A stretch of 64,000 nucleotides of DNA, taken from Cohnella sp. GbtcB17 (GTDB lineage Bacteria; Bacillota; Bacilli; Paenibacillales; Paenibacillaceae). A program made the translations under genes and the position numbers. Numbering within the stretch: position 1 is the stretch's first letter; every line of letters begins with the position of its first letter. Under the pieces are notes generated by a model, which saw nothing but the letters and a program-made list of their open reading frames with translations, was not told the origin of the DNA and did not search any database. The DNA lies in the NCBI RefSeq assembly GCF_019091135.1, contig NZ_JAGXJW010000034.1, positions 1 to 64,000 on the forward strand, written 5' to 3'. Below, piece after piece: positions 17,587-26,582 of the stretch.

Positions 17587-17636
17587 TTACCATATGATTT
17601 TAACGCATGATATAACTTATAAAGGAGCCAATTAAT

Positions 17637-17792
17637 ATGCCAATTTTTCGCTTAGAAGAAAATGATATTCAAAACTTACTGACCTTTTTATCCAGGCTCA
17701 AATATGACGGTGCCGATCACTTTGCTGAAGTTGAAGCCGTGCAACGAATTCGCCTTGCCCTCACTCAACCTGTAAATAAAGAAAGTGAATAA
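17637..17792 (+). CDS. Small protein of the tail-fibre region
   Basis: A 51-residue reading frame (MPIFRLEENDIQNLLTFLSR at the start) with AAAGGAG nine bases before the ATG. It stops four bases before the FN3-type appendage gene, which lacks a good ribosome binding site of its own, so translation is probably coupled. No family recognised; the sequence is helical and mixed in charge. Confidence 0.6.
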   Translation: MPIFRLEENDIQNLLTFLSRLKYDGADHFAEVEAVQRIRLALTQPVNKESE

Positions 17793-17796
17793 ATAA

Positions 17797-19803
17797 ATGG
17801 CGCCATCACTATATGTTAATCCGTCAATTACTTCGGTGAACTGGAACATTAGCGGACTAAGCAGCCCATTTAATACAAATTTTTATAAATCAGCGTATAT
17901 AGAAATAAATAAAAATAAAGGGAATTCAGAAGTTACCGCTATTTCTTCGACAACGGCAACTCAAGCAAGCGGCACGTATTCCATTCCCGCATTAACACCC
18001 AATACACCTTATACCGCTGAGGGGTTTGTAATAACAAAAAGTAATGCCGTCGTTTCAGTGGGCACTTATCCGTTTACTACGCTGCCGAATCCTCCTTCCT
18101 CAATGGATGGATATGTGACAGCATCAGCGTCAGACACATATAATTATGCTCCGACTGAGGTGTCGTTTTCATGGGTCTCTTATACAGGCAATGCCTCCTC
18201 GTATGAATATTCAACATCGAGTGGCGGATCAGGCAACATTACAGAAAAGTCAATTAATATCGGATTGAAATCTGCAGGAACTTACTCCATTACAGTAACA
18301 CCTAAAAATATTAGCGGATCTGGCGGCAGTGGCACAGCTAGCATTACTTTGATAAATCCACCGACTCCCCCGGTTGGAACGCCGACTGTTAGCGGATTTG
18401 GCAAAATCGGAAAACAGATTGAAGTATCTTGGACTAGTGTTAGCGGAGCTACCTCCTATGATGTAAGTGCTAATGGGGTTAATAAGGCCAGTAATGTAAC
18501 CGGACTGAGTACGACGATCTCTGTGGATAAAGAGTATACAAATTATCTTATTTCTGTTACTCCCAAAAATGGAACAGTGAAAGGTAACACCGGTTCAACA
18601 AATATTTATTCCTTGGATGAGACACCACCTACTAACAATGGCGTTTTTTTTAATTTATTAAAGATCGGCGACAATTTTATTTATGTTTCAATCGATGGCG
18701 GGTCAGATGCGACTCCTACTAATGGCAACGCAAGCGGAGTAGCTGGAGTAAGAATGATGATCCAACAAGGCGAAGGAACGTCTAATATGGCAACATATAC
18801 AGATGACTCAGGCGCGTATGCTTTGCATTATGTCTACTTTACCGGGTTAACACCCGGTGGTGTCGCGTTACAGCCTAATACGAAGTACACGATTGGTGCT
18901 CGCTACTATGACAAAGACGGTAACTATGCTCCATTGAGCGGTATGAAGACATTAACGGTCACCACGACCTCGTCCATTCCCTCTCCCGTTACTTTAATTA
19001 ATCGATTCGAAGGCGGATTTAATCTTCAATGGGGTGTTATTGCTGGCGCACTTAAGTATGAATTAGCGTACAAGCCATCGATAAACAATGTATGGCAGTC
19101 TAATGAGTTCACAAGCAATTCTGGCTCGGTGACGCTGAATACCTATGGATTAGAATATGAATTAAAAGTACGATCTTACAAAAACGATTCTTGGAGCGAA
19201 TATTCCACTAGCAGTATCGCCACTACTTCTCCCAAAACGCCTTCCATATCAAGCAGCTACCTTAACGGAACGCTAACCATATTTGTGAGCGGAGTCGGAG
19301 TTCCTAATTCATATTGGGACAGCTTAATTGTAGAGAGGCGGTTATCTTCAAACGGGAGTCTAGTGGATACCAAGAGCACGACGGCAAATGGTTCCTTCGT
19401 TCAATGGTCCATTGAAAGTGGGTCGATTAAAAACTACTATTTCGTAGCTCACTCCGTAAAAAATACGGTTAAGTCGGCGGATTCTAATTCTGTTAGCTAC
19501 AGTAGACCTGAGAATTATTCCTGGACCACACTAAAGTATCCGGGGGGGCCCGTTCCGACGGCGAAGGAATGGAATGATTTAACCAAGAGGATTAATGAAT
19601 TTCGCAATTACAAGGGACTGAGTCAAATTAACTTTATTGCCGGCAGCCCAAACTCTCCCTTGACTGCAGAAATGTACAATAAAGCAGCAGCATCAATAAA
19701 CAATTTGGGACCTTCAATTCCCCTTGCGTTGGCGAACAGTGGAGATCCTCTGCTTGCAGCTAACCTGAATCAATTCGTAGAATCACTAAATAGCATAATG
19801 TAA
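17797..19803 (+). CDS. Tail appendage protein with fibronectin type III-like domains
   Basis: A 668-residue extracellular-looking protein of about five beta-sandwich domains separated by Pro-rich turns. Typical FN3 features are IEVSWTSVSGATSYDVSANG and FNLQWGVIAGALKYELAYK. The last 85 residues form a distinct domain (VPTAKEWNDLTKRINEFRNY) resembling the C-terminal domains of other tail proteins; a comparable helix occurs at the end of the protein encoded at 23763. There is no signal peptide, as expected for a particle component. It probably decorates the tip or binds cell-surface glycans. Confidence 0.7.
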   Translation: MAPSLYVNPSITSVNWNISGLSSPFNTNFYKSAYIEINKNKGNSEVTAISSTTATQASGTYSIPALTPNTPYTAEGFVITKSNAVVSVGTYPFTTLPNPPSSMDGYVTASASDTYNYAPTEVSFSWVSYTGNASSYEYSTSSGGSGNITEKSINIGLKSAGTYSITVTPKNISGSGGSGTASITLINPPTPPVGTPTVSGFGKIGKQIEVSWTSVSGATSYDVSANGVNKASNVTGLSTTISVDKEYTNYLISVTPKNGTVKGNTGSTNIYSLDETPPTNNGVFFNLLKIGDNFIYVSIDGGSDATPTNGNASGVAGVRMMIQQGEGTSNMATYTDDSGAYALHYVYFTGLTPGGVALQPNTKYTIGARYYDKDGNYAPLSGMKTLTVTTTSSIPSPVTLINRFEGGFNLQWGVIAGALKYELAYKPSINNVWQSNEFTSNSGSVTLNTYGLEYELKVRSYKNDSWSEYSTSSIATTSPKTPSISSSYLNGTLTIFVSGVGVPNSYWDSLIVERRLSSNGSLVDTKSTTANGSFVQWSIESGSIKNYYFVAHSVKNTVKSADSNSVSYSRPENYSWTTLKYPGGPVPTAKEWNDLTKRINEFRNYKGLSQINFIAGSPNSPLTAEMYNKAAASINNLGPSIPLALANSGDPLLAANLNQFVESLNSIM

Positions 19804-19814
19804 AGGGTGAGCTT

Positions 19815-22800
19815 ATGAGTATCGAATACCGTCCATCAACGATAACTAAGTATAGAGCGGGAACGCTTGAGGATCCGTACATTCCGATCACGGAATCGAG
19901 AAAGATCATTAATGGCCAGATTCTTTTATCGGAAGTCCCGGTACGAAGTAACCGCGTGATCATTGCCAATCATACAGAAGTCCAAGAGATCCCTGCTGGC
20001 GGCCTGCAAGGATCTCTTTTTTGTGTGGATTATAACGAAGGAATCGTTTCGTTTTCGCCGTCGCAAGAAGGAAATACGATTAGTGTCTCTTATAAAGGAA
20101 GAGGCGTGCACTACGTAGCGGCGGATCGGGTGTGGACGAAGCAGGATCATGGAAATGTAGTAGAGACGCTGGGAGAACTCATAGACAGCAGTCAGGAAGC
20201 GCTTCATGCCCTTGATGAGCTAACGGACAAGTTGTCGGAAGCAGATCAAGCAATTCAAGAACTAAACGGACTGAGCGAAATTGCAGGAGTTGCTGAAAGC
20301 AATCGAGCAGCCGCTGAGTTAATCAGAAATACGGCAGAAAACATTCGGTCGTCTGCAGAAACAAGCAGACAAACGGCTGAAGTTGCACGGTCAACGGCAG
20401 AGACGACTAGAGCTTCTGAGGAGAATAACCGGATCAGTGCGGAGTCCGGACGAAAAAATTCGGAGACCTCCCGACAATCGAATGAAACTACCCGGCAAAC
20501 TGCTGAAGCTTCCAGGCAGACGGAGGAGACCCAACGCACCATGTCAGAGACGGGGCGTTCGATCTCCGAATCGGCGCGAGTTGTTGCTGAAGATACCAGG
20601 GTGCTGGCTGAATCAGGAAGAATGAGTGCCGAGTCGTTAAGACAATCTCAGGAAGAAGTCCGAAAAGTCGATACGTCCGCAGCCATTGCAGGTGCGAATG
20701 CGGCGAAGGAGGATGCAAGCAACGCGGCGACCGTTGCCCATACCGCTGCAGGCAATGCCGACTCCAAAGCTTCCTACGCTCAGACACAAGGCGACTATGC
20801 CAAAGCTGCAGGCGATAATCTTTTTCATAAGGGCGATTTCAGTTTGGGTTCCGCCTATAAAGCGCGGAATCTTGTTTATTATCAGGGCGCCACTTACATG
20901 TGCATTCTCGATTCCACCGGCAATCAGCCTGGCAATACCACTTATTTTAAGAAAATAACGAATCAGCGATGGTTGGGAATGTACAATGCAAGCACTACTT
21001 ATAGCTTCGGCGATGTCGTCGTGGATGCGAATAGCCAGAACGTCTATCAATGTGTTAAAGATTCGACGGTTAATGCTGCGCTTAATAACGCTTCAAACTG
21101 GGCATTGCTCATCAGCATAGATTCATTGGTTAGTCGTACGAACACTGCAATTGAGACGGTCAATTCCGCAGCAACGCAGGCATTGACGGCGACAACTGAA
21201 GCGAATACCGCCAGAGACGGCGCAATCGCTGCTGCGGGCCATGCCAACGAGCAGGCCAGCCTGGCCGAAACGGCTGCAATCCAGGCAACTGGAAATGCCT
21301 CTTACGCTCAAACACAAGGCGATTACGCAAAAGCTCAAGGGAATTATGCAAAATCGGTTGGAGACTCTGTTGTTTACAAAGGCTCTTATAATTCCACGAC
21401 TGCTTATGTGCGGAACAACAGCGTTGAATACAACGGCTCAAGCTACACTTGCATCGCTTCGTCAACCGGTAACCTTCCGACGAATACGGATTACTGGGTC
21501 ATGAGCGCCAGGAAAGGTGCGGACGGCACGGGCAGTATGATTGAGGTCAAGTCGACAAGTGGAGATCTGCTCGTCTCGAATCCGACGACCTCTGCTGACA
21601 TTAGTCTTAATCCTGCGATCAAATCGAAAATTGAAGGTATCTCTTCGAATGCGAAAAACGTCGCTAGCTCGTCAACCAATGGCAACATCAAGATTGATAA
21701 TAGCGAGGTAAACGTTTATTCGCATCCTGCCGGTGACGGTAATCTGCATGTACCTGCAACCGGTACTACGAATAACGGTAAATACCTCAAAGCAGGGTTG
21801 ACTGCCGGTAGTGTTTCATGGTCTGCCATCCCACCTGGCGATATCTTGCTCGATAATGCTAATCGATTTGTCACGGATGCTGAGAAAACATCATGGAATG
21901 CAAAGGCTTCAACCAGCAGCGCGACCTCCTCCTCTAGCGGACTTATGAGCGCGGCCGACAAAGCGAAGCTGGATGGCGTGGCCACTGCAGCCAATAACTA
22001 TGTCCATCCTACCGGGGATGGGAACCGACATGTGCCAGCGACGGGGACGTCAAACAGCGGGAAAGTCCTGAAAGCAGGAGCGAATGCAGCGAGCGAAGCA
22101 TGGGGGACTGTAGACTGGTCCGAACTAGCCAGCAAGCCGCAGTTGACGCAGCGAATCGTCCTTTCCGGACAGCTCCAGAAAGTGTCCTACCGGAAATCCG
22201 TTATCGCCCTGTGTGACCTGACGAATACGGATATAAGCCTGAATTCGTATAGCGCGGGAAAATTGTACTTCAAGCGGGGAAATGGACTTTTCGGTATGCA
22301 AGAACTGGACTTCGTTATGAGCAAGAAGTATAGCTCGACCGTTCCGTTCTACCAAGCTATCGCATTGGGAGAGCTTGTGGAGGGGAATATCCGTCCCTGT
22401 ACCTTTACGTACAACGGAGTGAAGTACGGGGGAGTGGAATTTTTCTTCTCAGCGGCGGAACTGTCCACCGTAGAGTTCCACGGCATGACCTCGCTCGCTA
22501 TGTTTGGACTTGACTACTGGGATACGCAGAATAACGTCACGCTCATTCAGGAAGTTAGCGATTCGCTGAACTACACTGATCCAGTAGTGTCCACCATATT
22601 GACGTATAATGGCTACGACGTGTACCACTCCGGGAACCTCGTTTCCGAGGCCATTCCGTTTACCGACCCATTCGGGAATCTTTCTTCTGAAAACGTGCGG
22701 AATGCGATAGGGGAAACCTACTCTACCCTCGACGCACGGATGGGCGCAGTAGCTAATAATGCTATGGCCTACACGAACAGCAAGATAATGGTCAAGTACG

Positions 22801-23750
22801 TGCGGCTCGCGTCGTTCTCCAACATCACGTCCTTCTCGGGATTACCCATACTGGACGGGATGCAGGTTGCGGAAGGGGATCGAATCCTAGTCAAAGATCA
22901 GACCACAGCCGCAAACAACGGCATCTACGTAGCCTCATCCGGCGCTTGGACCCGCGCGGCGGACGCGCAGTATGACGAGGACTTTCCCGTAGGACTTGTT
23001 GTACACGTCCTACAAGGGACTACAAGCTCGGGATTGTGGCGGATGACCAACACTTCCCCTGTCACTGTTGGAACAACCGCTATAAGCTTCGTCTATGCTA
23101 TCCCTACTGCCACAAATATCTCGGCGGGGCTTATCGGTGTCACCGACAAGAACAAGCTGGACGGACTGGATACCCAAAGTATGCTCACCGGACCGATCAA
23201 GAAGGCTGTTCGGGTAGCCACGACCGCCAATATCTCCCTGTCTGGATTGCAAACGATCGACGGGATTACGCTCGTGGCGAACGACCGCGTTCTTGTAAAG
23301 AGCCAAACGAACGCGGCTCAAAACGGCATCTACAAGGCATCCTCTGCATCTTGGACTCGGGACTATGATGCGGACGTTTCGTTGGAATTGACCTTCCCGT
23401 ATATCGTACCTGTGGAGAAGGGGACGCAGAATGGGGGAACCGTGTGGATGTACAGTAGCGGGCTTGCATTTGGAGCATCCCCGACAGTAGGGACCACCGC
23501 CGCCAACTTCACGCGAATCATCCCGAATGCTTCCGCAATCCCGATCACGGATGCAGGGAACGTCATTACGGCTACGAACGTGGAGGACGCGTTGCAAGAG
23601 CTTTTTACCTCAGTCAGTAATGGGAAAGCGTTATTGGAAACGACCATTACTGGCCTTGGCGGAACAGTTTCCAAGGCAGGTAGCGTCGCCACTTTCGCGG
23701 AGCTTCAAGCCGGGATCAATAGCATCCCGGCCGGACAGACCTATTTGTAA
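19815..23750 (+). CDS. Large tail fibre with heptad repeats and carbohydrate-binding modules
   Basis: A 1311-residue fibre and the likely receptor-binding protein. An N-terminal attachment domain (about 1-150) is followed by a long run of R-x-x-A-E-type seven-residue repeats (about 158-280), a trimeric coiled-coil shaft. Three short modules with spaced aromatic residues resemble CBM5/12 chitin-type binders: near 336 (YYQGATYMC), 385 (RWLGMYNASTTY) and 518 (VEYNGSSYTC). The C-terminal part has two related modules (about 995-1095 and 1120-1230), each with the pattern 'LDG/IDG...DRxLVKxQTxAxxNGIYxAS', common in phage fibres. AGGGTGA precedes the ATG. Confidence 0.85.
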   Translation: MSIEYRPSTITKYRAGTLEDPYIPITESRKIINGQILLSEVPVRSNRVIIANHTEVQEIPAGGLQGSLFCVDYNEGIVSFSPSQEGNTISVSYKGRGVHYVAADRVWTKQDHGNVVETLGELIDSSQEALHALDELTDKLSEADQAIQELNGLSEIAGVAESNRAAAELIRNTAENIRSSAETSRQTAEVARSTAETTRASEENNRISAESGRKNSETSRQSNETTRQTAEASRQTEETQRTMSETGRSISESARVVAEDTRVLAESGRMSAESLRQSQEEVRKVDTSAAIAGANAAKEDASNAATVAHTAAGNADSKASYAQTQGDYAKAAGDNLFHKGDFSLGSAYKARNLVYYQGATYMCILDSTGNQPGNTTYFKKITNQRWLGMYNASTTYSFGDVVVDANSQNVYQCVKDSTVNAALNNASNWALLISIDSLVSRTNTAIETVNSAATQALTATTEANTARDGAIAAAGHANEQASLAETAAIQATGNASYAQTQGDYAKAQGNYAKSVGDSVVYKGSYNSTTAYVRNNSVEYNGSSYTCIASSTGNLPTNTDYWVMSARKGADGTGSMIEVKSTSGDLLVSNPTTSADISLNPAIKSKIEGISSNAKNVASSSTNGNIKIDNSEVNVYSHPAGDGNLHVPATGTTNNGKYLKAGLTAGSVSWSAIPPGDILLDNANRFVTDAEKTSWNAKASTSSATSSSSGLMSAADKAKLDGVATAANNYVHPTGDGNRHVPATGTSNSGKVLKAGANAASEAWGTVDWSELASKPQLTQRIVLSGQLQKVSYRKSVIALCDLTNTDISLNSYSAGKLYFKRGNGLFGMQELDFVMSKKYSSTVPFYQAIALGELVEGNIRPCTFTYNGVKYGGVEFFFSAAELSTVEFHGMTSLAMFGLDYWDTQNNVTLIQEVSDSLNYTDPVVSTILTYNGYDVYHSGNLVSEAIPFTDPFGNLSSENVRNAIGETYSTLDARMGAVANNAMAYTNSKIMVKYVRLASFSNITSFSGLPILDGMQVAEGDRILVKDQTTAANNGIYVASSGAWTRAADAQYDEDFPVGLVVHVLQGTTSSGLWRMTNTSPVTVGTTAISFVYAIPTATNISAGLIGVTDKNKLDGLDTQSMLTGPIKKAVRVATTANISLSGLQTIDGITLVANDRVLVKSQTNAAQNGIYKASSASWTRDYDADVSLELTFPYIVPVEKGTQNGGTVWMYSSGLAFGASPTVGTTAANFTRIIPNASAIPITDAGNVITATNVEDALQELFTSVSNGKALLETTITGLGGTVSKAGSVATFAELQAGINSIPAGQTYL

Positions 23751-23762
23751 AGGAGGGATAGC

Positions 23763-25157
23763 ATGTCATTCGTAACCACGACACCGGGAACGTATCAATC
23801 AATGTCACTCAATCCCGTTCATCAAATGCTCTCTATAGGAGATGATGTTTGGGTAGTCGCTATGAAGTCTGTTTCCACCTTCACCGTTTATAAGTCGTCC
23901 GATCGGGGAGCAACCTTCGCAGAGTTCACTACTACCAACTTTACGTCTTTCGGGCAGAGCGTTTACTCCTCGTCCCTGCGGAGAATGGTCGGACTGTATA
24001 AAGTAGGCGGCAAGGCGATGCTCTTGAAGATTGACACTGGACTTAAAGTATTCAACCTAACGGACGACATTTACCTCAAGGGAGCGGCGCTCGCCGTCAC
24101 GCTAAACAATAACATCATGAGCGCCGCTACGAACGAAGTGAACTCTAACCTGTACGTGTTCTGCTATCGGGGAACAGGCTCCCCTTCTGGTAATCTCACC
24201 GCGTACATGCACAAGACGAATATGGCGACGAATCCTACGGGCTTCGATTCCCAATCGCTCACCACGATCTCTACCAACGGCACGACTGGCGCGATATCCA
24301 ATACGGGGCAATCGTTAAGCTCTGTTGTTGCGAACAGCGGGAAAGTATACCTGTTCTTTGCCCGAGTTACTGTAGCAGGGACCCCTCCTACCTACGGAGG
24401 TGTGTTTGTCTCCATACACGATCCTGCGGCAAACACTTGGACCGCCCCGGTTGCGATAACGACTGATACGGACATTAACACCGTCCATGTTCACTATGAC
24501 ACGCAAACGGATATGTTCCATCTGTTCTACCAACAGTACACTTTTGTTTGGGCTTACTACGCCTCCTTCACGTCCGCTGAGTTAACGGGCACAATTACAC
24601 CAAAGGCGGGAGAAAAGATAGTTCAAGGATCGGGAATTAGTACGTTGAAAAGCGGCTACTTCAATCGTGGGATGCAAGCGCCTGTCTGTATGATTCGGGA
24701 GCAGACCAATACTGAGAACCTTTATGTTAGAGGGAGTTCTGGATGGAGGATCATCGACCCTCCTGCGGAGATTAAGGCGGTGCAGTTTAGAATGTTCTCC
24801 GCTCAAAACAACAAGGACAATCAAATTGACACCGGAGCGCTTACAAGCACTAGCCTCATATTCGGGAGATTCGCCGCTTTCGCTAATACCCCTCCTGATA
24901 CGAACTCCGGCGCTCCGACCGCCGCTTACGTTCTGGAGATGCGACGCTACTTGAATGCGAGGCAGACTGAATTGGGGCTTCCCGTTACCGCGTGGGCGAA
25001 TCCAATCGCCGCAGGAACAGCCGTGAAGGAAGCGGACCTCACGGAGATCATGACCGCTATTACCGCGCTCGCAGGGACCATCGGAAACACCGCCGACCAC
25101 CCTCTGAGCAATCCGTGGAGCCAGTTGTACTTGAACATCGACGCTACGTCGAATTAG
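23763..25157 (+). CDS. Tail-tip protein with Asp-box beta-propeller
   Basis: A 464-residue protein whose N-terminal region carries an Asp-box, S-S-D-R-G-A-T-F (YKSSDRGATF), the hairpin motif of sialidase-type beta-propellers. The following strands alternate as in a propeller (about 1-370). The C-terminal 80 residues form a helical domain (RYLNARQTELGLPVTAWANP). Catalytic sialidase residues cannot be recognised, so a glycan-binding role is as likely as an enzymatic one. AAAGGAGGG precedes the ATG. It follows the fibre gene by 12 bases. Confidence 0.65.
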   Translation: MSFVTTTPGTYQSMSLNPVHQMLSIGDDVWVVAMKSVSTFTVYKSSDRGATFAEFTTTNFTSFGQSVYSSSLRRMVGLYKVGGKAMLLKIDTGLKVFNLTDDIYLKGAALAVTLNNNIMSAATNEVNSNLYVFCYRGTGSPSGNLTAYMHKTNMATNPTGFDSQSLTTISTNGTTGAISNTGQSLSSVVANSGKVYLFFARVTVAGTPPTYGGVFVSIHDPAANTWTAPVAITTDTDINTVHVHYDTQTDMFHLFYQQYTFVWAYYASFTSAELTGTITPKAGEKIVQGSGISTLKSGYFNRGMQAPVCMIREQTNTENLYVRGSSGWRIIDPPAEIKAVQFRMFSAQNNKDNQIDTGALTSTSLIFGRFAAFANTPPDTNSGAPTAAYVLEMRRYLNARQTELGLPVTAWANPIAAGTAVKEADLTEIMTAITALAGTIGNTADHPLSNPWSQLYLNIDATSN

Positions 25158-25173
25158 AGGGAGGGGATCATAA

Positions 25174-25287
25174 ATGGCAACGTATAAGGGAATCTCGTTT
25201 CCCTTCCGCTTTAACTCCGGGGGAACCACTGCCATGACGGAGTTGAGCCCGGAAGATCTATCTCTGATCTGGGACAGCTTATATTAA
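25174..25287 (+). CDS. 37-residue protein resembling the N-terminus of gp25/W-type baseplate proteins
   Basis: Begins MATYKGISFPFRFNSGGTTA with GAGGGAGGGG before the ATG and ends in PEDLSLIWDSLY. The 'GISFPFR' opening is typical of gp25-like wedge proteins, which are over 100 residues long, so this would be only their first segment. It may be a relic or a self-standing adaptor peptide. Confidence 0.5.
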   Translation: MATYKGISFPFRFNSGGTTAMTELSPEDLSLIWDSLY

Positions 25288-25579
25288 CAATGGTACACGA
25301 AAGAACGAGCACGTCATGCGCCCGGACATGTCATTCAATTTTTAAGCGCTATATATGATTGACAGATCAAGTATAGTACTGCCACAAAAAGCTGTTGCAA
25401 TGCAAGTTTACGTACAACAGAGTGAGAAACGGGGGTGATGAGTTCTGATTTCTCCTTTGAGATAAACAGCTAGAATTAGAAGAATTCGCAGCTACCAGGA
25501 AGCAGTATATGGTCGCTGAATAACAAGTTAGGGCCTCGCTCTGGCGGGGCCTATTCTATGAAGGAGGCGGTGCGCCTCA
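25288..25579 (+). other. Intergenic stretch with a relic of fibre-gene sequence
   Basis: No convincing gene. Bases 25407-25436 match 22404-22434 of the fibre gene at about 25 of 29 aligned positions (shared TTTACGTACAAC and ACGGGGG), but the frame is broken. A degraded fragment of a former fibre gene is the simplest reading. A GC-rich hairpin lies near the right end. Confidence 0.45.
25532..25557 (+). terminator. Hairpin upstream of the lysis genes
   Basis: GGCCTCGC and GCGGGGCC form an eight-base stem (one G-U pair) with a TCTG loop, followed by TATTCT. The T tract is short, so termination may be partial. Confidence 0.55.
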
Positions 25580-25858
25580 ATGAACCAGGATATTGACCAA
25601 GTCGCCAAGCTGGCGCAATTGGCCGAGAAGTACGGCATTGCTCTCATCTTCGCGTTGATCTTCCTTGTGGCGATGCTGTATGTTATGCGGATGGTCGTGA
25701 CCGGCAAGCTCGTACCGAGGTCGTTGCTGGATAAAGTCGAGCATGATCGGGACGAGCTATTAACGGCACTGATTGAGCAGAAAGACACATATCGATCCAT
25801 CGCGGGCGTGGTAAGCAACTTAAAAAGGGATGACAACCCAAACGAGAGGAGCGGATAG
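25580..25858 (+). CDS. Single-span membrane protein of the lysis cassette
   Basis: A 92-residue protein with one transmembrane helix (about 20-43, GIALIFALIFLVAMLYVMRM) followed by a charged helical cytoplasmic tail. Such proteins precede or form part of holin systems in Bacillus phages. AAGGAGG precedes the ATG. Together with the next two genes it forms the lysis set before the endolysin. Confidence 0.65.
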   Translation: MNQDIDQVAKLAQLAEKYGIALIFALIFLVAMLYVMRMVVTGKLVPRSLLDKVEHDRDELLTALIEQKDTYRSIAGVVSNLKRDDNPNERSG

Positions 25859-25861
25859 CGC

Positions 25862-26041
25862 ATGTTCAAATGGCTCATGCGGCTATCCCCCTGGTACCGG
25901 GACAAGCAGCGGCAGCTAAACCATGCCTCGATCAAGACGCGAAGCACCATCATCCAATATCGTACCGCATCCCGCGAGCTGCAGGAGGAGATCCGCAGCA
26001 ACAACTTTGCAAGATACCTCATATATGATAAAGGGGAATGA
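25862..26041 (+). CDS. Small basic protein of the lysis cassette
   Basis: A 59-residue reading frame (MFKWLMRLSPWYRDKQRQLN at the start) beginning three bases after the previous stop and ending with TGA four bases before the next ATG. The tight packing supports a real gene. It is basic, helical and without a membrane segment. No family recognised. Confidence 0.6.
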   Translation: MFKWLMRLSPWYRDKQRQLNHASIKTRSTIIQYRTASRELQEEIRSNNFARYLIYDKGE

Positions 26042-26045
26042 TCCT

Positions 26046-26420
26046 ATGCTTGACTGGATCGACTACGCGCTCCTGGCCGTCTACATGGTGACAGTGGGCA
26101 GCGCAACTTATATTTTGGCCGCTCATCGCAAATATTTCCACGAACGATTCCGAAAGGGCGTCGTCAGCGTGTTTATGCTGTCGATGCTCTTTTTTCTTGC
26201 GGCTTATGATGCGAAAATGCTGACGGCTGTGTGGTTCCGGGCGAGCGTTGTTTTTGGGTGGCAAACGCAGAGCATAGAAGTCGTCCAGCGGCTTATATGG
26301 TTGATCGTAACCGGCGGGACAATGATCGGTCTGTTGCTGATCGCCTATCAGACGTACACGAAGAAATACGACCTATGGATTCGGTTACGCAGCAGGGAAA
26401 AGAAAGAGGACCCAACATAA
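26046..26420 (+). CDS. Holin-like membrane protein
   Basis: A 124-residue protein with three hydrophobic segments (about 5-25, 37-57 and 78-102) and a very basic C-terminus (KKYDLWIRLRSREKKE). This is the usual plan of a class I holin, which makes the membrane lesion releasing the endolysin. The ATG at 26046 follows AAAGGGGAATGA. The position just before the endolysin supports the call. Confidence 0.7.
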   Translation: MLDWIDYALLAVYMVTVGSATYILAAHRKYFHERFRKGVVSVFMLSMLFFLAAYDAKMLTAVWFRASVVFGWQTQSIEVVQRLIWLIVTGGTMIGLLLIAYQTYTKKYDLWIRLRSREKKEDPT

Positions 26421-26582
26421 TGCAGACCACGCTTGTACGATGGTGTTTGCGCAATCAAGCAAAAAAAATTCTATAATTCACCTGGCAGAGCGAGGACTGC
26501 TTGGCATCTAGTTCAGCGAAAATTCGATTCGAAGGTCCAACGAAAAGGCCTTTATAAATCACATTCCAAAGGACTGAGGAGC

